Shown: piece by piece, positions 5,778 through 15,400 of the stretch | Numbering within the stretch: position 1 is the first letter of the stretch | Layout of the letters: every line of letters starts with the position of its first letter | Origin: Candidatus Zixiibacteriota bacterium | GTDB lineage: Bacteria; Zixibacteria; MSB-5A5; RBG-16-43-9 | Length of the DNA stretch: 33,269 nt | Direction: 5' to 3' | Assembly (NCBI GenBank): GCA_030692925.1 | Contig: JAUYBY010000018.1 | Span: 1 to 33,269 of the forward strand | Notes under the pieces: generated by a model | What the model saw: the letters and a program-made list of their open reading frames with translations, nothing else | Told to the model about the DNA's origin: nothing | The model's database searches: none | Made by a program: the position numbers and the translations under genes

Positions 5778-7874
5778 CTAACTACAGGGAAGGTAGATGA
5801 AAAATTTCGTGCCTTTATTTATCCGGCTTTCCACTTTTAAAAATCCGTTATGGGCTTTGATGATCCTCTCGACTATGGATAACCCTAAACCTGAGCCACC
5901 CTCCTTGGTCGTATAGTATCGCTCAAAAATCCGGTTAAGATTCTCTTTGGCGATTCCCACTCCCTGGTCAGAAATGCAGACTTCCAGAAAACTGTCCTGC
6001 TTCTGAGGGTCATAATGTCTGCCCAGTTCCACTTTCAACTCTCTCCCTTCGGACATGCTCTCGATGGCATTTAAAAGGACGTTTATAAATACCTCTAAAA
6101 GCTCGTTCTCGTTAATATAAATCGGTGGGAGGTTATCCGGATAGACCTTAATTAACTTAATCCGGTTCTTCTCTATGTCGGTCTCCAGTAATTTCAACCC
6201 CTTTTCCAGTGGTGAAAGGATCGATTTTTTCTCGGTTTGATATTTGCCAGGATTGGAGAAATCGACCAGTTCTCTTACCAGCTCGCTAGCCCTTTGTATC
6301 TCCCTATCCAGTATCTCTAAAAGCTCTTCTTTTTTCTTCTCCCCTTTTCCCTCTTTCAGAAGTTGAATTACTCCCTTCAAATTGGTCAGAGGTTTTTTCA
6401 GGTCATGGGTTATCTCGGACATCATATTTCCCATGGTCAGGAGTCTGGTAGCATTCAGTATCGCTCTCTGCCTTTCGTAGATGGATGCCGCCTGGGAACC
6501 CACTATGGAGATGATCTCCTCCTCCTCCCTGCTCAAGGGTAGTTCCCTGAAATTGCCAGCACAGAGTATGCCGTGAAAAGCCCCTTCTGCCAGAATAGGG
6601 AACGAGCAAAAAAAGCTTTTCTGGGGAATGACCCCCTCGTCGCTCAACCTCTTCTTGATCTTCTCACATAGTCTCTCGCGATCAAATATGTCCAGATCCA
6701 GAATAGGGATCTCCAGCCCTGAGGCTTTATCCCTGGATGCTTTTTCCAGCCCCTGCATCAGAGAAAGCCTGATTTTCTGATTTCTTTCGTCCCAGTCAAA
6801 CCAGAATGAGAAATCCAGGGGCATAATCTTTTTAAGCTGTTCGAAAATGAAACCTGAAAGCTCTTCGAAATCATCCAAAGTTGAAAGACGAGAAGCTATC
6901 TGGTGCAAGGCTGAAAGCTGAGCAATTTTTTTTCTGCTCTGTTCGAAATTATAGGCATCGTCGATAGCTATTGCCGCCTGGGAAGCAAAGGTGGAAATCA
7001 GTTTAAGATCCTCTGCATTAAAAACCTCTCCTGAAAGTTTATTGTTCAAGTTGATAACCCCTAAAATTTTTTCCTTGACTTTCAACGGCACGCAGATTAA
7101 GGACTTGGTTTCATATTTTTCTCTGGACATTCTTTTGAAACGGGGATCTTTTTCTATATCCTCAACTAAAAGTGGCTGCCCTTTTTCTGCCACGTAGCCG
7201 GATACCCCTTTGCCTAACTCCAGTCTGGTATTCATTATAATCTCTTTATCCAGTCCGATTGCTGCCTTTATGGATAGATTCTTTGAATCAGGGTCCAGTA
7301 ACATTATCGAGCCGGTTTTTGCTCCTATGACCTTAGTGGCTAAAGAAAGGATATTAGCTAACAGGTCTTCCAGGGTATCAGTAGAGCTCAAGGCTTTTCC
7401 AGCCTGATACAGGGCATTTAGTTCATCTGCCCTTTTTTTAAGCTCCTCATTGGCATTTTTTAACTCTTCCAAAAGCCTTTTTCTCTCTGAATCAACTTTC
7501 CTTTTTTCCAGGCCTCTTTTGATCGCCCTTTCTAAATCCTGAAACTCAATCGGTTTGAGAAAATAATCATAAGCCCCCTCTTCTATCGCTTGAATTGCAG
7601 TGTCCAGAGAACCATAGCCGGTCATCAGGATAACCAGATTGTCTTTATCCTTAGATTTAGCTTTCCTTAAGATATCTACACCGCTCACCTTGGGCATCTT
7701 TATATCAGCTAATATCAGGTCAAAATTATTTTCATTTATTAGCCGTATAGCTTCCTCCCCATCCTGCATAATCTCCACCTCATAACCGGAGTTGGTTAAA
7801 AGAGTCCTCAGGCTTTCACACATCCTCAGCTCGTCATCCACCACTAAAATCTTTTCCTGAATTTTCCTTTTCAT
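5778..7874 (-). CDS. Hybrid histidine kinase: receiver - GAF - GAF - HisKA - HATPase
   Basis: A 698-residue soluble kinase with no membrane segment. Order: receiver (about 8-125, acidic DDE 13-15, phospho-acceptor D57 in LADIKMPK, K in FLKPIEF), a coiled-coil linker, GAF 1 (about 155-310), a second GAF-like domain (about 320-470), HisKA with the phospho-accepting His in EITHDLKKPL (about 490), then HATPase with N-box NVLLNAIESM, G1 DQGVGI and G2 GGSGLGLSIVERI. The receiver at the N-terminus lets another kinase control it. Its start overlaps the stop of the upstream kinase by 4 nt (ATGA), so the two are translationally coupled, and the sigma-54 regulator follows 46 bp later. Signal unknown, probably cytoplasmic. 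Confidence 0.94.
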   Translation of the reverse strand: MKRKIQEKILVVDDELRMCESLRTLLTNSGYEVEIMQDGEEAIRLINENNFDLILADIKMPKVSGVDILRKAKSKDKDNLVILMTGYGSLDTAIQAIEEGAYDYFLKPIEFQDLERAIKRGLEKRKVDSERKRLLEELKNANEELKKRADELNALYQAGKALSSTDTLEDLLANILSLATKVIGAKTGSIMLLDPDSKNLSIKAAIGLDKEIIMNTRLELGKGVSGYVAEKGQPLLVEDIEKDPRFKRMSREKYETKSLICVPLKVKEKILGVINLNNKLSGEVFNAEDLKLISTFASQAAIAIDDAYNFEQSRKKIAQLSALHQIASRLSTLDDFEELSGFIFEQLKKIMPLDFSFWFDWDERNQKIRLSLMQGLEKASRDKASGLEIPILDLDIFDRERLCEKIKKRLSDEGVIPQKSFFCSFPILAEGAFHGILCAGNFRELPLSREEEEIISIVGSQAASIYERQRAILNATRLLTMGNMMSEITHDLKKPLTNLKGVIQLLKEGKGEKKKEELLEILDREIQRASELVRELVDFSNPGKYQTEKKSILSPLEKGLKLLETDIEKNRIKLIKVYPDNLPPIYINENELLEVFINVLLNAIESMSEGRELKVELGRHYDPQKQDSFLEVCISDQGVGIAKENLNRIFERYYTTKEGGSGLGLSIVERIIKAHNGFLKVESRINKGTKFFIYLPCS

Positions 7875-9199
7875 CTCAGGTCCCCCGTGGGCAAACTCAG
7901 GTTAAAGCAGGTCCCCTTTCTATCTTCTCTATTTCTGACCTTTATCTCGCCCCCGTGCCTTTTGATTATCTCACTGGAGATCCAGAGTCCTAATCCTGAT
8001 CCTTTGTCTTTAGTGGTGTAAAAAGGCTCGAAAATCCGCGAAAGGTCTTTCTCCTCGATCCCCGAGCCTGTGTCCTTAAACTCGATTTCAAGCCTGTCTT
8101 TCTCCAGCCGGGCAGAGACTTCTATTCTTCCACCCTTGGGCATAGAGTCTCTGGAGTTCATCAAAAGATTCAAAAAAACCTGCCTTAACTCGTCCGGAAA
8201 AGCTTCTACCATCGGCAGGTTTGAAGCTATTTTTTTCGCAATCTGAATTTTATTCTTGGAAAACTGCTCTTCTACGAAAGTCAGAGTATCCTCTAAAAGA
8301 AAACCGATATCAGTCGGAATCCTGGTCTCAGATTTAGGCTGGTAGAAGTCCAGAAGCTGTTTTACAATGCGAGCTATACGGTTTACCTCCTCTTTTACTA
8401 CTTTTAAGTGAGACCAGGATTTGTCAGTCTTCTTCATAGACTGGGAAAGGATCGCCAGATAGTTCTTGATTATTCCCAGGGGATTATTCACCTCATGCGC
8501 TATTGCGGCTGAAAGCTGACCCAGAGCTGCCAATTTCTCTGCCTGAACTAACTGCTGTTGAGCTTTATTGAGCTCTGAGTTTACCTTTTTTTCGCTTTGA
8601 TAAAGAAGTGTATTCTCCACTGCCACTGCTACCTGATTGACCAGTATGGAAAGGAATTCCAGATCATCATCTTTGTAGGGTAGCCCGGAAACCTTGTCTG
8701 AAAGCAGGAGAATGCCTCTTAGACCATCTTTTATCACTAGCGGAGCCACTACCTCAGGTTTAAGCTGTTTCTCTGATTTTAATTCTTCTGGATGAAACTT
8801 GAGTTCCTGTATTATCTCTTTTACCAGGAGAGGCCTGTTCTTATTAGCCAGGTAATTTGCCAGATTAGAATCAAGCAAGAGGCCCCACTGATCTGGCATC
8901 TCTATTCCTTTGGATTTTGAAAAAGAAAGCGATTTATCATAGGGAGAGCTTTGAACTGAAATGAATGTCCCTCTGGCTTCTAATTGCTGCGCACAGGTAA
9001 GAAGAGTATTCTCCAGCAGAGAATCCAGATCCAAAAAAGAGTTCAACTGCCGGCTGAGTTCGAAAATCGTATGCAGATCGAAGATCTTTTTCTTCAACCT
9101 GCGGTTCAGCTCAGCAAGCTCGTTTATTCTGGACTCAATAGCGGCTTTAAGTAGCCTTGCCGGGTCCTCTTTCTTGTCCTCCCAGGGGTATTGGCTCAT
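7871..9199 (-). CDS. Histidine kinase: coiled coil - GAF - HisKA - HATPase
   Basis: A soluble kinase with an N-terminal coiled coil (ELAELNRRLKKKIFDLHTIF), a GAF domain (about residues 35-195 of the 442-residue form), HisKA with H-box LSAAIAHEVNNPLGIIKNYL, and HATPase with N-box NLLMNSRDSM, G1 DTGSGI and G2 KGSGLGLWISSEI. The open frame runs back to 9325, but that 42-residue extension is hydrophobic and encodes the palindrome at 9272-9295. ATG 9199 (MSQYPWEDKKED) is the natural start, although its ribosome site is weak. First gene of the kinase-kinase-regulator operon; its stop overlaps the next start by 4 nt. It may phosphorylate the receiver of the next kinase or the NtrC-type regulator directly. 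Confidence 0.93.
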   Translation of the reverse strand: MSQYPWEDKKEDPARLLKAAIESRINELAELNRRLKKKIFDLHTIFELSRQLNSFLDLDSLLENTLLTCAQQLEARGTFISVQSSPYDKSLSFSKSKGIEMPDQWGLLLDSNLANYLANKNRPLLVKEIIQELKFHPEELKSEKQLKPEVVAPLVIKDGLRGILLLSDKVSGLPYKDDDLEFLSILVNQVAVAVENTLLYQSEKKVNSELNKAQQQLVQAEKLAALGQLSAAIAHEVNNPLGIIKNYLAILSQSMKKTDKSWSHLKVVKEEVNRIARIVKQLLDFYQPKSETRIPTDIGFLLEDTLTFVEEQFSKNKIQIAKKIASNLPMVEAFPDELRQVFLNLLMNSRDSMPKGGRIEVSARLEKDRLEIEFKDTGSGIEEKDLSRIFEPFYTTKDKGSGLGLWISSEIIKRHGGEIKVRNREDRKGTCFNLSLPTGDLR

Positions 9200-9271
9200 C
9201 TTTTTAAAACCTTGAAGTTTTACCTCAAATAAACAGGCTAAGAGTTTAAAATGCAAGCAAAAAAGGAAGTC

Positions 9272-9295
9272 GGGTGGAGTAACCTCCACCCCTAC
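9272..9295 (-). repeat. GTAG-foot palindrome GGGTGGAG
   Basis: Minus strand: GTAG, then GGGTGGAG pairing with CTCCACCC around a 4-nt loop. Lies just upstream of the first kinase start. Confidence 0.8.
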
Positions 9296-9381
9296 ACGAA
9301 ATAACCCATATATTTTAATCGGCAATAAAGGGATAACTGATTAGCCTGCAGAACTAACTGGCGTGTGTGTGCAGCCGATCG

Positions 9382-9437
9382 GTAGAACAGACATTCTTGT
9401 CTGTTCATGAATGTCAGACTGGAATGTCTGGCCTACC
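9382..9437 (+). repeat. GTAG-foot palindrome, ACAGACATTC type
   Basis: GTAG then a perfect hairpin GAACAGACA-ttct-TGTCTGTTC (9385-9406), followed by a second imperfect hairpin (CAGAC / GTCTG) and a closing CCTAC. A compound two-hairpin repeat bounded by GTAG and CTAC. Confidence 0.65.
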
Positions 9438-9469
9438 TTCATTAAGCCCAGGGTTGAGGCAAAGTAAAG

Positions 9470-9546
9470 GTAGGTCGGGCTGTCCCAACTATCATGGGAC
9501 TGCCCGACAAATCCATGAGTCGGGTAGCTTGCGCAACCCGACCTAC
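9470..9546 (+). repeat. Compound GTCGGGC palindrome (two hairpins)
   Basis: Begins GTAGGTCGGGC and ends CCCGACCTAC. Hairpin 1 pairs GTCGGGC-TGTCCCA with TGGGAC-TGCCCGAC. Hairpin 2 pairs GTCGGGT with ACCCGAC. The compound layout recurs at 22858-22924 with a reworked first hairpin. Confidence 0.82.
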
Positions 9547-9736
9547 TTTTCTAGAGATGAATTACCCTAAAAAAAATCTTGCTGTTCTATTGAATTTCGC
9601 TTATCATTAAGGTTGCGATATTCACGACGGCTTAGGGCAACTTTACGGACAGGCTTTATGTCTACCGAGTAAACCATTAAGATCGGGGTAACAAACGCAG
9701 ACATATCTTAAAATAATTACGTTAACCATATTTTTG

Positions 9737-10657
9737 ATGCTTCCACTCTTGGGTATCTGTGCTGACAATACTCTACAAGGAACCTATGTGCCCAAAATCA
9801 TATTAACTGCTCCTTGGGACGAGAAAAACCTTTCAGACAATGGCGAAGCTTCAAAACCCGGATTATTTGGGTTAAGTAAGAACGCTGAGGGAATACCAAT
9901 AGGTCCAACAGCTTTCAAAGTTGCCCCTAATGGCGATATCTACGTATCTGATATCATAAATAACCGTGTTCAGCGGTTCAGCCCAAGCGGTTCTTTTTTA
10001 GCAGTTATACCTAATGTCAGAGCAGGTTATTACGCCGGCCTGACCATTGATAATGAGGGAAACATCTACACAGGCAACTTTCGCACTGCCAACCCTTATG
10101 TGAAAAAGTTTGACTCGAAAGGTAATTTAGTCGCTACCTATCCCATAGTAAAGGACGAAGAGATGGGCACGGACAAACCTTACCGATGGGGTGCTCAGGG
10201 GAATATCTTGGTAGATGATTCAGGAAGAATCTTTATTCAATATGAGAAAGATTATACCTACTACAGGTTCCAGATAGGAACCAAGGATGCGCTCTTTTCT
10301 CTAACTCAGCAGAAAGCTACCTGGAAAGAGGGTTACTTCGGAATAACTGCTAATTTGCCAAACGGGAGCAGGACCTATTCCGGCTATCTTTTAGGTATGG
10401 ATACAGATGCTGAATATGAAATTGAACAGGAAATGAAGAACGGTGAGCCAAACAGGGATATCTCAATTATAAAGAAGTACCAAAAAGGTAAACTGGTTTG
10501 TACTTATACGCTGAACTGGAAACAAATTTATTGTCCGCTTTTAACCTCTTTCAGTATGGGTGGATACCAAGTATTTGACAAAGGGAATCTGTACGTTTTC
10601 TGCTCGGACAAAGAAGGAATCAAAATCATCAAATGGTCGCCATCTGGTGGAAAATAG
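9737..10657 (+). CDS. Secreted NHL-repeat-like beta-propeller protein
   Basis: About 306 residues, probably exported. It contains NHL/SMP-30-like blades: FKVAPNGDIYVSDIINNRVQRFSPSGSFLAVI (about 60-93), LTIDNEGNIYTGNF..YVKKFDSKGNLVATY (about 100-135) and ILVDDSGRIFIQYE. The remaining half is divergent. The first canonical start codons are TTG 9734 and ATG 9737, which leave only part of a signal peptide (MLPLLGICA). The frame upstream to 9692 is open and adds YLKK-IITLTIFL, exactly the missing n- and h-region, but no ATG/GTG/TTG lies there. So either a rare start codon is used or the start was mutated. Ends convergent with the DUF885 gene. Binding partner or substrate unknown. Confidence 0.7.
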   Translation: MLPLLGICADNTLQGTYVPKIILTAPWDEKNLSDNGEASKPGLFGLSKNAEGIPIGPTAFKVAPNGDIYVSDIINNRVQRFSPSGSFLAVIPNVRAGYYAGLTIDNEGNIYTGNFRTANPYVKKFDSKGNLVATYPIVKDEEMGTDKPYRWGAQGNILVDDSGRIFIQYEKDYTYYRFQIGTKDALFSLTQQKATWKEGYFGITANLPNGSRTYSGYLLGMDTDAEYEIEQEMKNGEPNRDISIIKKYQKGKLVCTYTLNWKQIYCPLLTSFSMGGYQVFDKGNLYVFCSDKEGIKIIKWSPSGGK

Positions 10658-10693
10658 AATTTATCACTTTAGGGAAGTCCACAATAAGTTTAT

Positions 10694-10719
10694 CCTGAAG
10701 AATTCTTTGTTTCTTCAGG
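10694..10719. terminator. Hairpin between convergent genes
   Basis: Perfect 9-bp inverted repeat CCTGAAGAA / TTCTTCAGG with an 8-nt loop, placed between the two convergent genes and overlapping the last codons of the DUF885 tail. No long T-run follows on either strand, so it is only a candidate two-way terminator. Confidence 0.45.
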
Positions 10720-10930
10720 CAAGCATCCTTTCCCGGACTAATTTAATCGGTATAGAGCCATAGCTTAAAAGTTTATCGTGGAATTCTTTCTGGTCGAATT
10801 TTTCCCCTTTTGATTTTTTGTATTCATCTCTCAACTTCAGAATCTCTAATTTACCTATCGCATAGCTCATCGGTTGAGTCGGATCCTGAGAATATCTCTT
10901 AACTTCAGCCATAGCGTTTACTCTTTCTAA
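10715..10930 (-). pseudogene. C-terminal tail of the DUF885 protein, beyond an in-frame TAG
   Basis: The frame that ends at the TAG 10931-10933 continues, with no shift, as LERVNAMAEVKRYSQDP then TQPMSYAIGKLEILKLRDEY and KEFHDKLLSYGSIPIKLVRE, ending at TGA 10715. This is the conserved end of DUF885 proteins (E--RY---P-Q--SY--GK--I--LR, FHD-LL--GS-P). Together the two parts give about 545 residues, the usual family length, so this is one gene broken by a single codon. An ATG at 10912 with a modest AAAGAG upstream might restart translation and give a 65-residue piece, but separate function is doubtful. Confidence 0.8.
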
Positions 10931-12352
10931 CTAAGCCACGTTCACTAACATATCCACAGCCTGGTCAAAAGTCATCTTTTTGGTATGAAGTTTCACGTCA
11001 ATGACGACACGGCAGCCCCTCCAGAGCTGGTCTTTCAATTGAAAAAGCCTGGTCCTGATGTCAGTGTAATACCCCTGCTCATACATCATCTCCTCGCAGT
11101 ACAATGCCCAGCCTTCAACAAATACGTTAGTGCCGAAATGCCGTCTAACTTTGGAGTCGACGCGATTGGCTAAAACCAATTGCATGTGATGACCTGGATA
11201 ACCTTCATGTAGAGTGGTCACGACAGATTTATAGATATTATGCCCCTGGAGCTGTTCCTCCTGCTTCTCAGCCGGAAGACTTGGATCAACCGGAGTGACC
11301 CAGTAAAAACCTTTTTGATTTTTCTCCAGAGGGGCAGGAGACATATAAGCCGCATAAGGGATAAGATGCCTGACAAATACTGGAGACTCGACCACCTCTA
11401 ACTTTTCATTCTCAGGCAGGGTCACCAGCTCTCTGTCCTTCAGATAATTATGACTTTTCTGCATCTGCTCCTGATAAAAGCTCAAGAGATTTTCTTTTGT
11501 CGGATGAGATTTTCTAATCTCTGAAACGATTTCGGTCCAGTCTTTACCCGGGTCTATTCTTCTGGAGATTTTCTCAAGCTCGGCCAGAGTTTCTCTTATG
11601 ACTCTTTCACCGATTTTAACCAGATCATTTGAATCGTAGGGAAGCTGATGATGGTTAGCCAGAAGGTAATCAAAGAGCTTTTTGCCGGCTGCAAAATCAC
11701 CTTTTGACATCGGCAAAATCTTCTCTTTCAGGAAATCATAATACGAATCAAAGCTTCTCTCTGCCTCCTGGGTTGCTTTCAGGATAGAGTTTCTCAGCTG
11801 GGGCACTTTCTCAGCAAATTCCGGAAGAGTGGATTTGAAAAAGAGTTTTCCCTTCAAAACCGTTTCCATTCCGATCTCGGTCCAGAGCCTGGGAATCTTC
11901 TTGGTTTTCTTCAGGTTTTTCTCACCCAGTTTTAAAAAGGCGGGGATGAGCTTTAGTCTCTGCAGAAGACTCTTTCCCCTTTGGTCCGGCGATGCAAAAT
12001 CCCGGAAAATCAGGACGTTGCAGCCGGAAAGGACAAAACCCGGGAAGAAGCTGGCATCCCTTAAATGTCTCTGGTACTCCTTTTCGTATTTAACCTCAGT
12101 TTCTAAGCTGGAATGAAGGACCTTAAGGTCCAAAAGCTCATCCGCGGAAAGCTTTTCTTTTTTGGAATAGAATCTCTTTAATCTTTTCGCATATTGGGTT
12201 AATTTCTGATGATAATTCTTTCTGGAGGCTGGTGAGAAGTTTTCGAATTGACCATCGTATTTATGGACTCCCGAATAAGTAGCTTCAACCGGATTTTCCT
12301 TCCAGCGGTATTCCAGAATTTGTTCTACTAAAGCTTGAAATTTTTTGTTCAT
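10931..12352 (-). CDS. DUF885 family protein (HExGH metallopeptidase-like), cut by in-frame TAG
   Basis: Soluble DUF885 protein, no signal peptide. The likely zinc-binding motif HEGYPGHH occurs in TTLHEGYPGHHMQLVLAN, with a downstream NVFVEGWALYCEEMMYEQGYY glutamate region, the layout of gluzincin-type peptidases; family members are predicted peptidases with few proven substrates. The frame extends to a GTG at 12361, but ATG 12352 has AGAGG 8 nt upstream and is preferred. The protein as translated stops after LVNVA at the TAG 10931-10933. The next codons in the same frame encode the rest of the family C-terminus, so the gene is either a fresh nonsense mutant or read through. Other genes in the window use TAG as a normal stop. 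Confidence 0.85.
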   Translation of the reverse strand: MNKKFQALVEQILEYRWKENPVEATYSGVHKYDGQFENFSPASRKNYHQKLTQYAKRLKRFYSKKEKLSADELLDLKVLHSSLETEVKYEKEYQRHLRDASFFPGFVLSGCNVLIFRDFASPDQRGKSLLQRLKLIPAFLKLGEKNLKKTKKIPRLWTEIGMETVLKGKLFFKSTLPEFAEKVPQLRNSILKATQEAERSFDSYYDFLKEKILPMSKGDFAAGKKLFDYLLANHHQLPYDSNDLVKIGERVIRETLAELEKISRRIDPGKDWTEIVSEIRKSHPTKENLLSFYQEQMQKSHNYLKDRELVTLPENEKLEVVESPVFVRHLIPYAAYMSPAPLEKNQKGFYWVTPVDPSLPAEKQEEQLQGHNIYKSVVTTLHEGYPGHHMQLVLANRVDSKVRRHFGTNVFVEGWALYCEEMMYEQGYYTDIRTRLFQLKDQLWRGCRVVIDVKLHTKKMTFDQAVDMLVNVA

Positions 12353-12374
12353 ATATCTCACCTCTATTTTTATG

Positions 12375-12398
12375 GAGACGCATTCGATGCGTCTCTAC
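12375..12398 (-). repeat. GAGACGCAT palindrome, copy 2
   Basis: GAGACGCAT-TCG-ATGCGTCTC followed by TAC, giving a GTAG foot on the minus strand. Lies 23 bp upstream of the DUF885 start. Confidence 0.82.
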
Positions 12399-12420
12399 CT
12401 AGATTTTTCATAGAAAAAAT

Positions 12421-12443
12421 GGAGGTCTGAAGACCTCCGCTAC
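12421..12443 (-). repeat. GTAG-foot palindrome GGAGGTCT
   Basis: GGAGGTCT-GA-AGACCTCC perfect 8-bp stem followed by GCTAC (GTAGC on the minus strand), 18 bp past the activase stop; it could also help end that transcript. Confidence 0.75.
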
Positions 12444-12460
12444 ATTCCTCGTCTTAAATC

Positions 12461-15400
12461 TTACTTCTCATGTCTTACTTTTTTTAGCATTTCCTTTGCC
12501 TGATACATAAAAGCTTCCAGGCGGGTTAGCTCGCTTACGTCCTCTAATCCTTCATAGGCGATATCCAGCCAGGGGAAGTTGTGATATTCTTCGCGAATCT
12601 TCTTGGATATGGCGGAGACTACCGTTCCGGGCATACAGGTGAATGGCATCGTGTTTACCACTCCACAAAAACCTTTTTTAATAAAATCAATCGACTTGCC
12701 TACCGAAAGGATGGCTTCTCCTCCAAAGGAGTAGTGCAGGTAAGGACTGGCAAGCTCTAAGATTTTCTCTACTGGAAGCTCATGCTCTCCTTCTAAAACC
12801 TCCCTTAGGTTTTCATAGAAAAATTCCTCGTCTTTTCTCTGCACCCGGTCTTTTAAAAAGGCTTTGAGATACTCTCCATATTTTTTTTCTGACAGGGTTT
12901 TCTTTTTATACATAAAATTAGTATAAAAAAACCACTCTGCCATCGGAGCCACCCTTACCTCCCCTCCCAACTTCTCAATCTTTTTGATTAAATCATGATT
13001 GGAAAACCTGTTTGTTCGGATGTATATCTCCCCGACTACACCGATCAACGGCTTTTTGCCATCGCTTGAAGTTTTGACCTTAGCAAAGACTTGGTGGACA
13101 TTTTGCGTGAGCTTCTCCAGATCACCTTTTTTCTCAATCGCAGAACAGGTTTTGTTCAGACACTCCCAATAAGCTTTTTCGCTGTCCCCGGGATTTATCT
13201 CATAAGGTCTGGTCTTCCATAAAAGCTTATTCAGAAGATCAACTGCAACTAAGCCTCTCCAGGCAGTTCGTTTGAAACGATCATCCAGATTCAAAATCTG
13301 GTCATAGGAGTTCTTAGAATGAGGAGAACAAATAGGGACCTCCCTGTATCCTAATTCATCCAGGATCATTCGCTGGAGGTTCTGATATTGTCCGAACCTG
13401 CAGGGGCCATCTGCCTGGGGCATAAAGATAATTGAATTTTCCTTATCGAAATCCTGGCTCTGGACTAATTTGACTATGTCTCCTGTGGTCAGAACGCAGG
13501 GGTAACACTCCTTGCCGGAAGTGTATTTCCTTCCCAGGACCAGGGTTTTCTCATCTGACTCCGGTATAACCTCAGCTTTCATCCCGCATGCTCTAAAGGC
13601 GCTTCTCAAAGCAAAGGCATGCTCAGCCATATAAGGGATGTAGAGAACTTTTTTATTACCATTTGTAAAGATATAAGGCGCTTGCACCGGAGCTTTGCTT
13701 TCCTCTTCCCTGTAACCTTTGAGACTGTCCAGGAATGCCTCACAACGGGTTACAATTCCGGCATCAGCCGAATGTTCATCTAATTCTAACTGCAGAAAAG
13801 GTTTTCTGCCGAGGTTAGATTTGAAAAAATGAAGGATAAAAGAATCGGGCCCGCAACCGAAATTGGTCACATATACAGGGAAAATGCCTGGAGTGTTCTT
13901 GATAAATTCGGATGCTGCTAAGATTTTCTGCCCGTATTTCCAGTACATATTCGGCATTACATAATTGTCTAAGGGAGACTTCAAAGGAACGAAATCCAGA
14001 GGCAGAGCAGCACATTTCAATTCTCTTAGTTTCTTAGAAAGCTCTAAACTTAAGAAAGGATCACAGGTGTTATAAGGCCTGCCTACCACCAGCATTGCTT
14101 TCTGCCCCTTTAAATCCTTCAGAATCTCCTCCCCTCTTAAACGGATTCTCCTGTAGAATTCCTCCTGACAAGCCTCTGCATTCTTGAACGCTTTCCTGAG
14201 CTTTAATTTACTGATCTTTAAATCCTGGCATAATTTATCCAGCTCTTTTAGTAAAGCAGTCCTCCCTTTTTGAAAGTGAACCGGCGCAGAAAGGAACTTA
14301 GTACCTCTAACTTTGAAATCATAAGTGGCTTTGAGAATGTATGGAAGGGCTTGAACGTAGGGACAGCAGTAAGTCTCCATACCCGGCTGCTCTTTTTTCA
14401 GGTTAATCAGGCTGGGAAAGAGGATATAATCTACTTTCTTCTCGAAAAGGTTTTGAACGTGTCCGTGAGCCACCTTTACCGGATAACAGGTCTCGGCTAA
14501 AACCGTTTCCACTCCCTGGCGGATAATCCGTTTGTTGGTTTTGTCAGACAAAACCACCTCATACCCTAAGTTCTCAAAAAGAGTTGCCCAGAAGGGGAAG
14601 AATTCATAGAAGAAAAGAGTCCTGGGAATCCCTATCTTACCTTTTTTCTCAACTGGAGCAGCGTATTCCCGGTGTAGGGTGAAAAGAATTTTCTCCCTTT
14701 CCTCGAACAGGTCAGGCAGTTCAGATTTTTTAGAGCTTTTCTTCTCCAAGTCATATTTTTCACACCTGCTCCCGTAATAAAGCGGTTTCTGGTCTTCTAC
14801 CAAAACCTTCTTGATCTCACAATGATTAGCACAATCCTGACATTCAAAAGTCTCTATTTGGTAATGTTTCTTAGAAAGATCGAACCCCTTGAAATTAGTC
14901 TTACCGCTCTCATTCGACTCCTGGGCTAAGATAGCCACTCCGATAGCACCAGTGACATCATGATGAGGCGGAACAATTATTTTTTTACCCAAGACCTTCT
15001 CAAAAGCTGCCACCACCCCTTTATTCCAAGCAACCCCTCCTTGAAAGAAGATCTTCTCCCCTATTTTTTTCTTGCCTACTACTTTGTTTAGATAATTATA
15101 CACGATGGAATAAGCCATCCCGGCAACTAAATCCTTTTTAGGAACTCCTGCTTGCTGATGGGCATTCAGGTCAGATTCCATAAAGACGGTGCATCTTTCC
15201 CCGCAGTTGACTGGAGAATCAGCCTGCAGAGCTAATTTCCCAAACTCCTCTTCGATGTTTATATTTAATTTCTCAGCCTGTTCCTGCAAAAATGAGCCAG
15301 TTCCTGCAGCACAAACCTTATTCATCTCGAAATCAACGATGATCCCGTTTTCTAAACTTATATATTTGGAATCCTGTCCCCCTATTTCAAATATGGTATC

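Larger units (their letters stand above)
9200..9736. other. Divergent intergenic region with three palindromes
   Basis: Separates the kinase operon (minus) from the NHL-like gene (plus). Holds palindromes at 9272-9295, 9382-9437 and 9470-9546. The last 40 bp encode, in frame with the NHL-like gene, a plausible extension of its signal peptide. No confident promoter seen for either direction. Confidence 0.55.

Noticed and set aside
9367..9570. 67-codon plus-strand frame before the NHL-like gene
   Set aside because: Made almost wholly of the two compound palindromes; repeat-coded text, not a gene.
10931..10933. Genome-wide TAG recoding (pyrrolysine or amber suppression)
   Set aside because: At least five other genes in the window end at TAG in sensible places, so TAG functions as a stop here.
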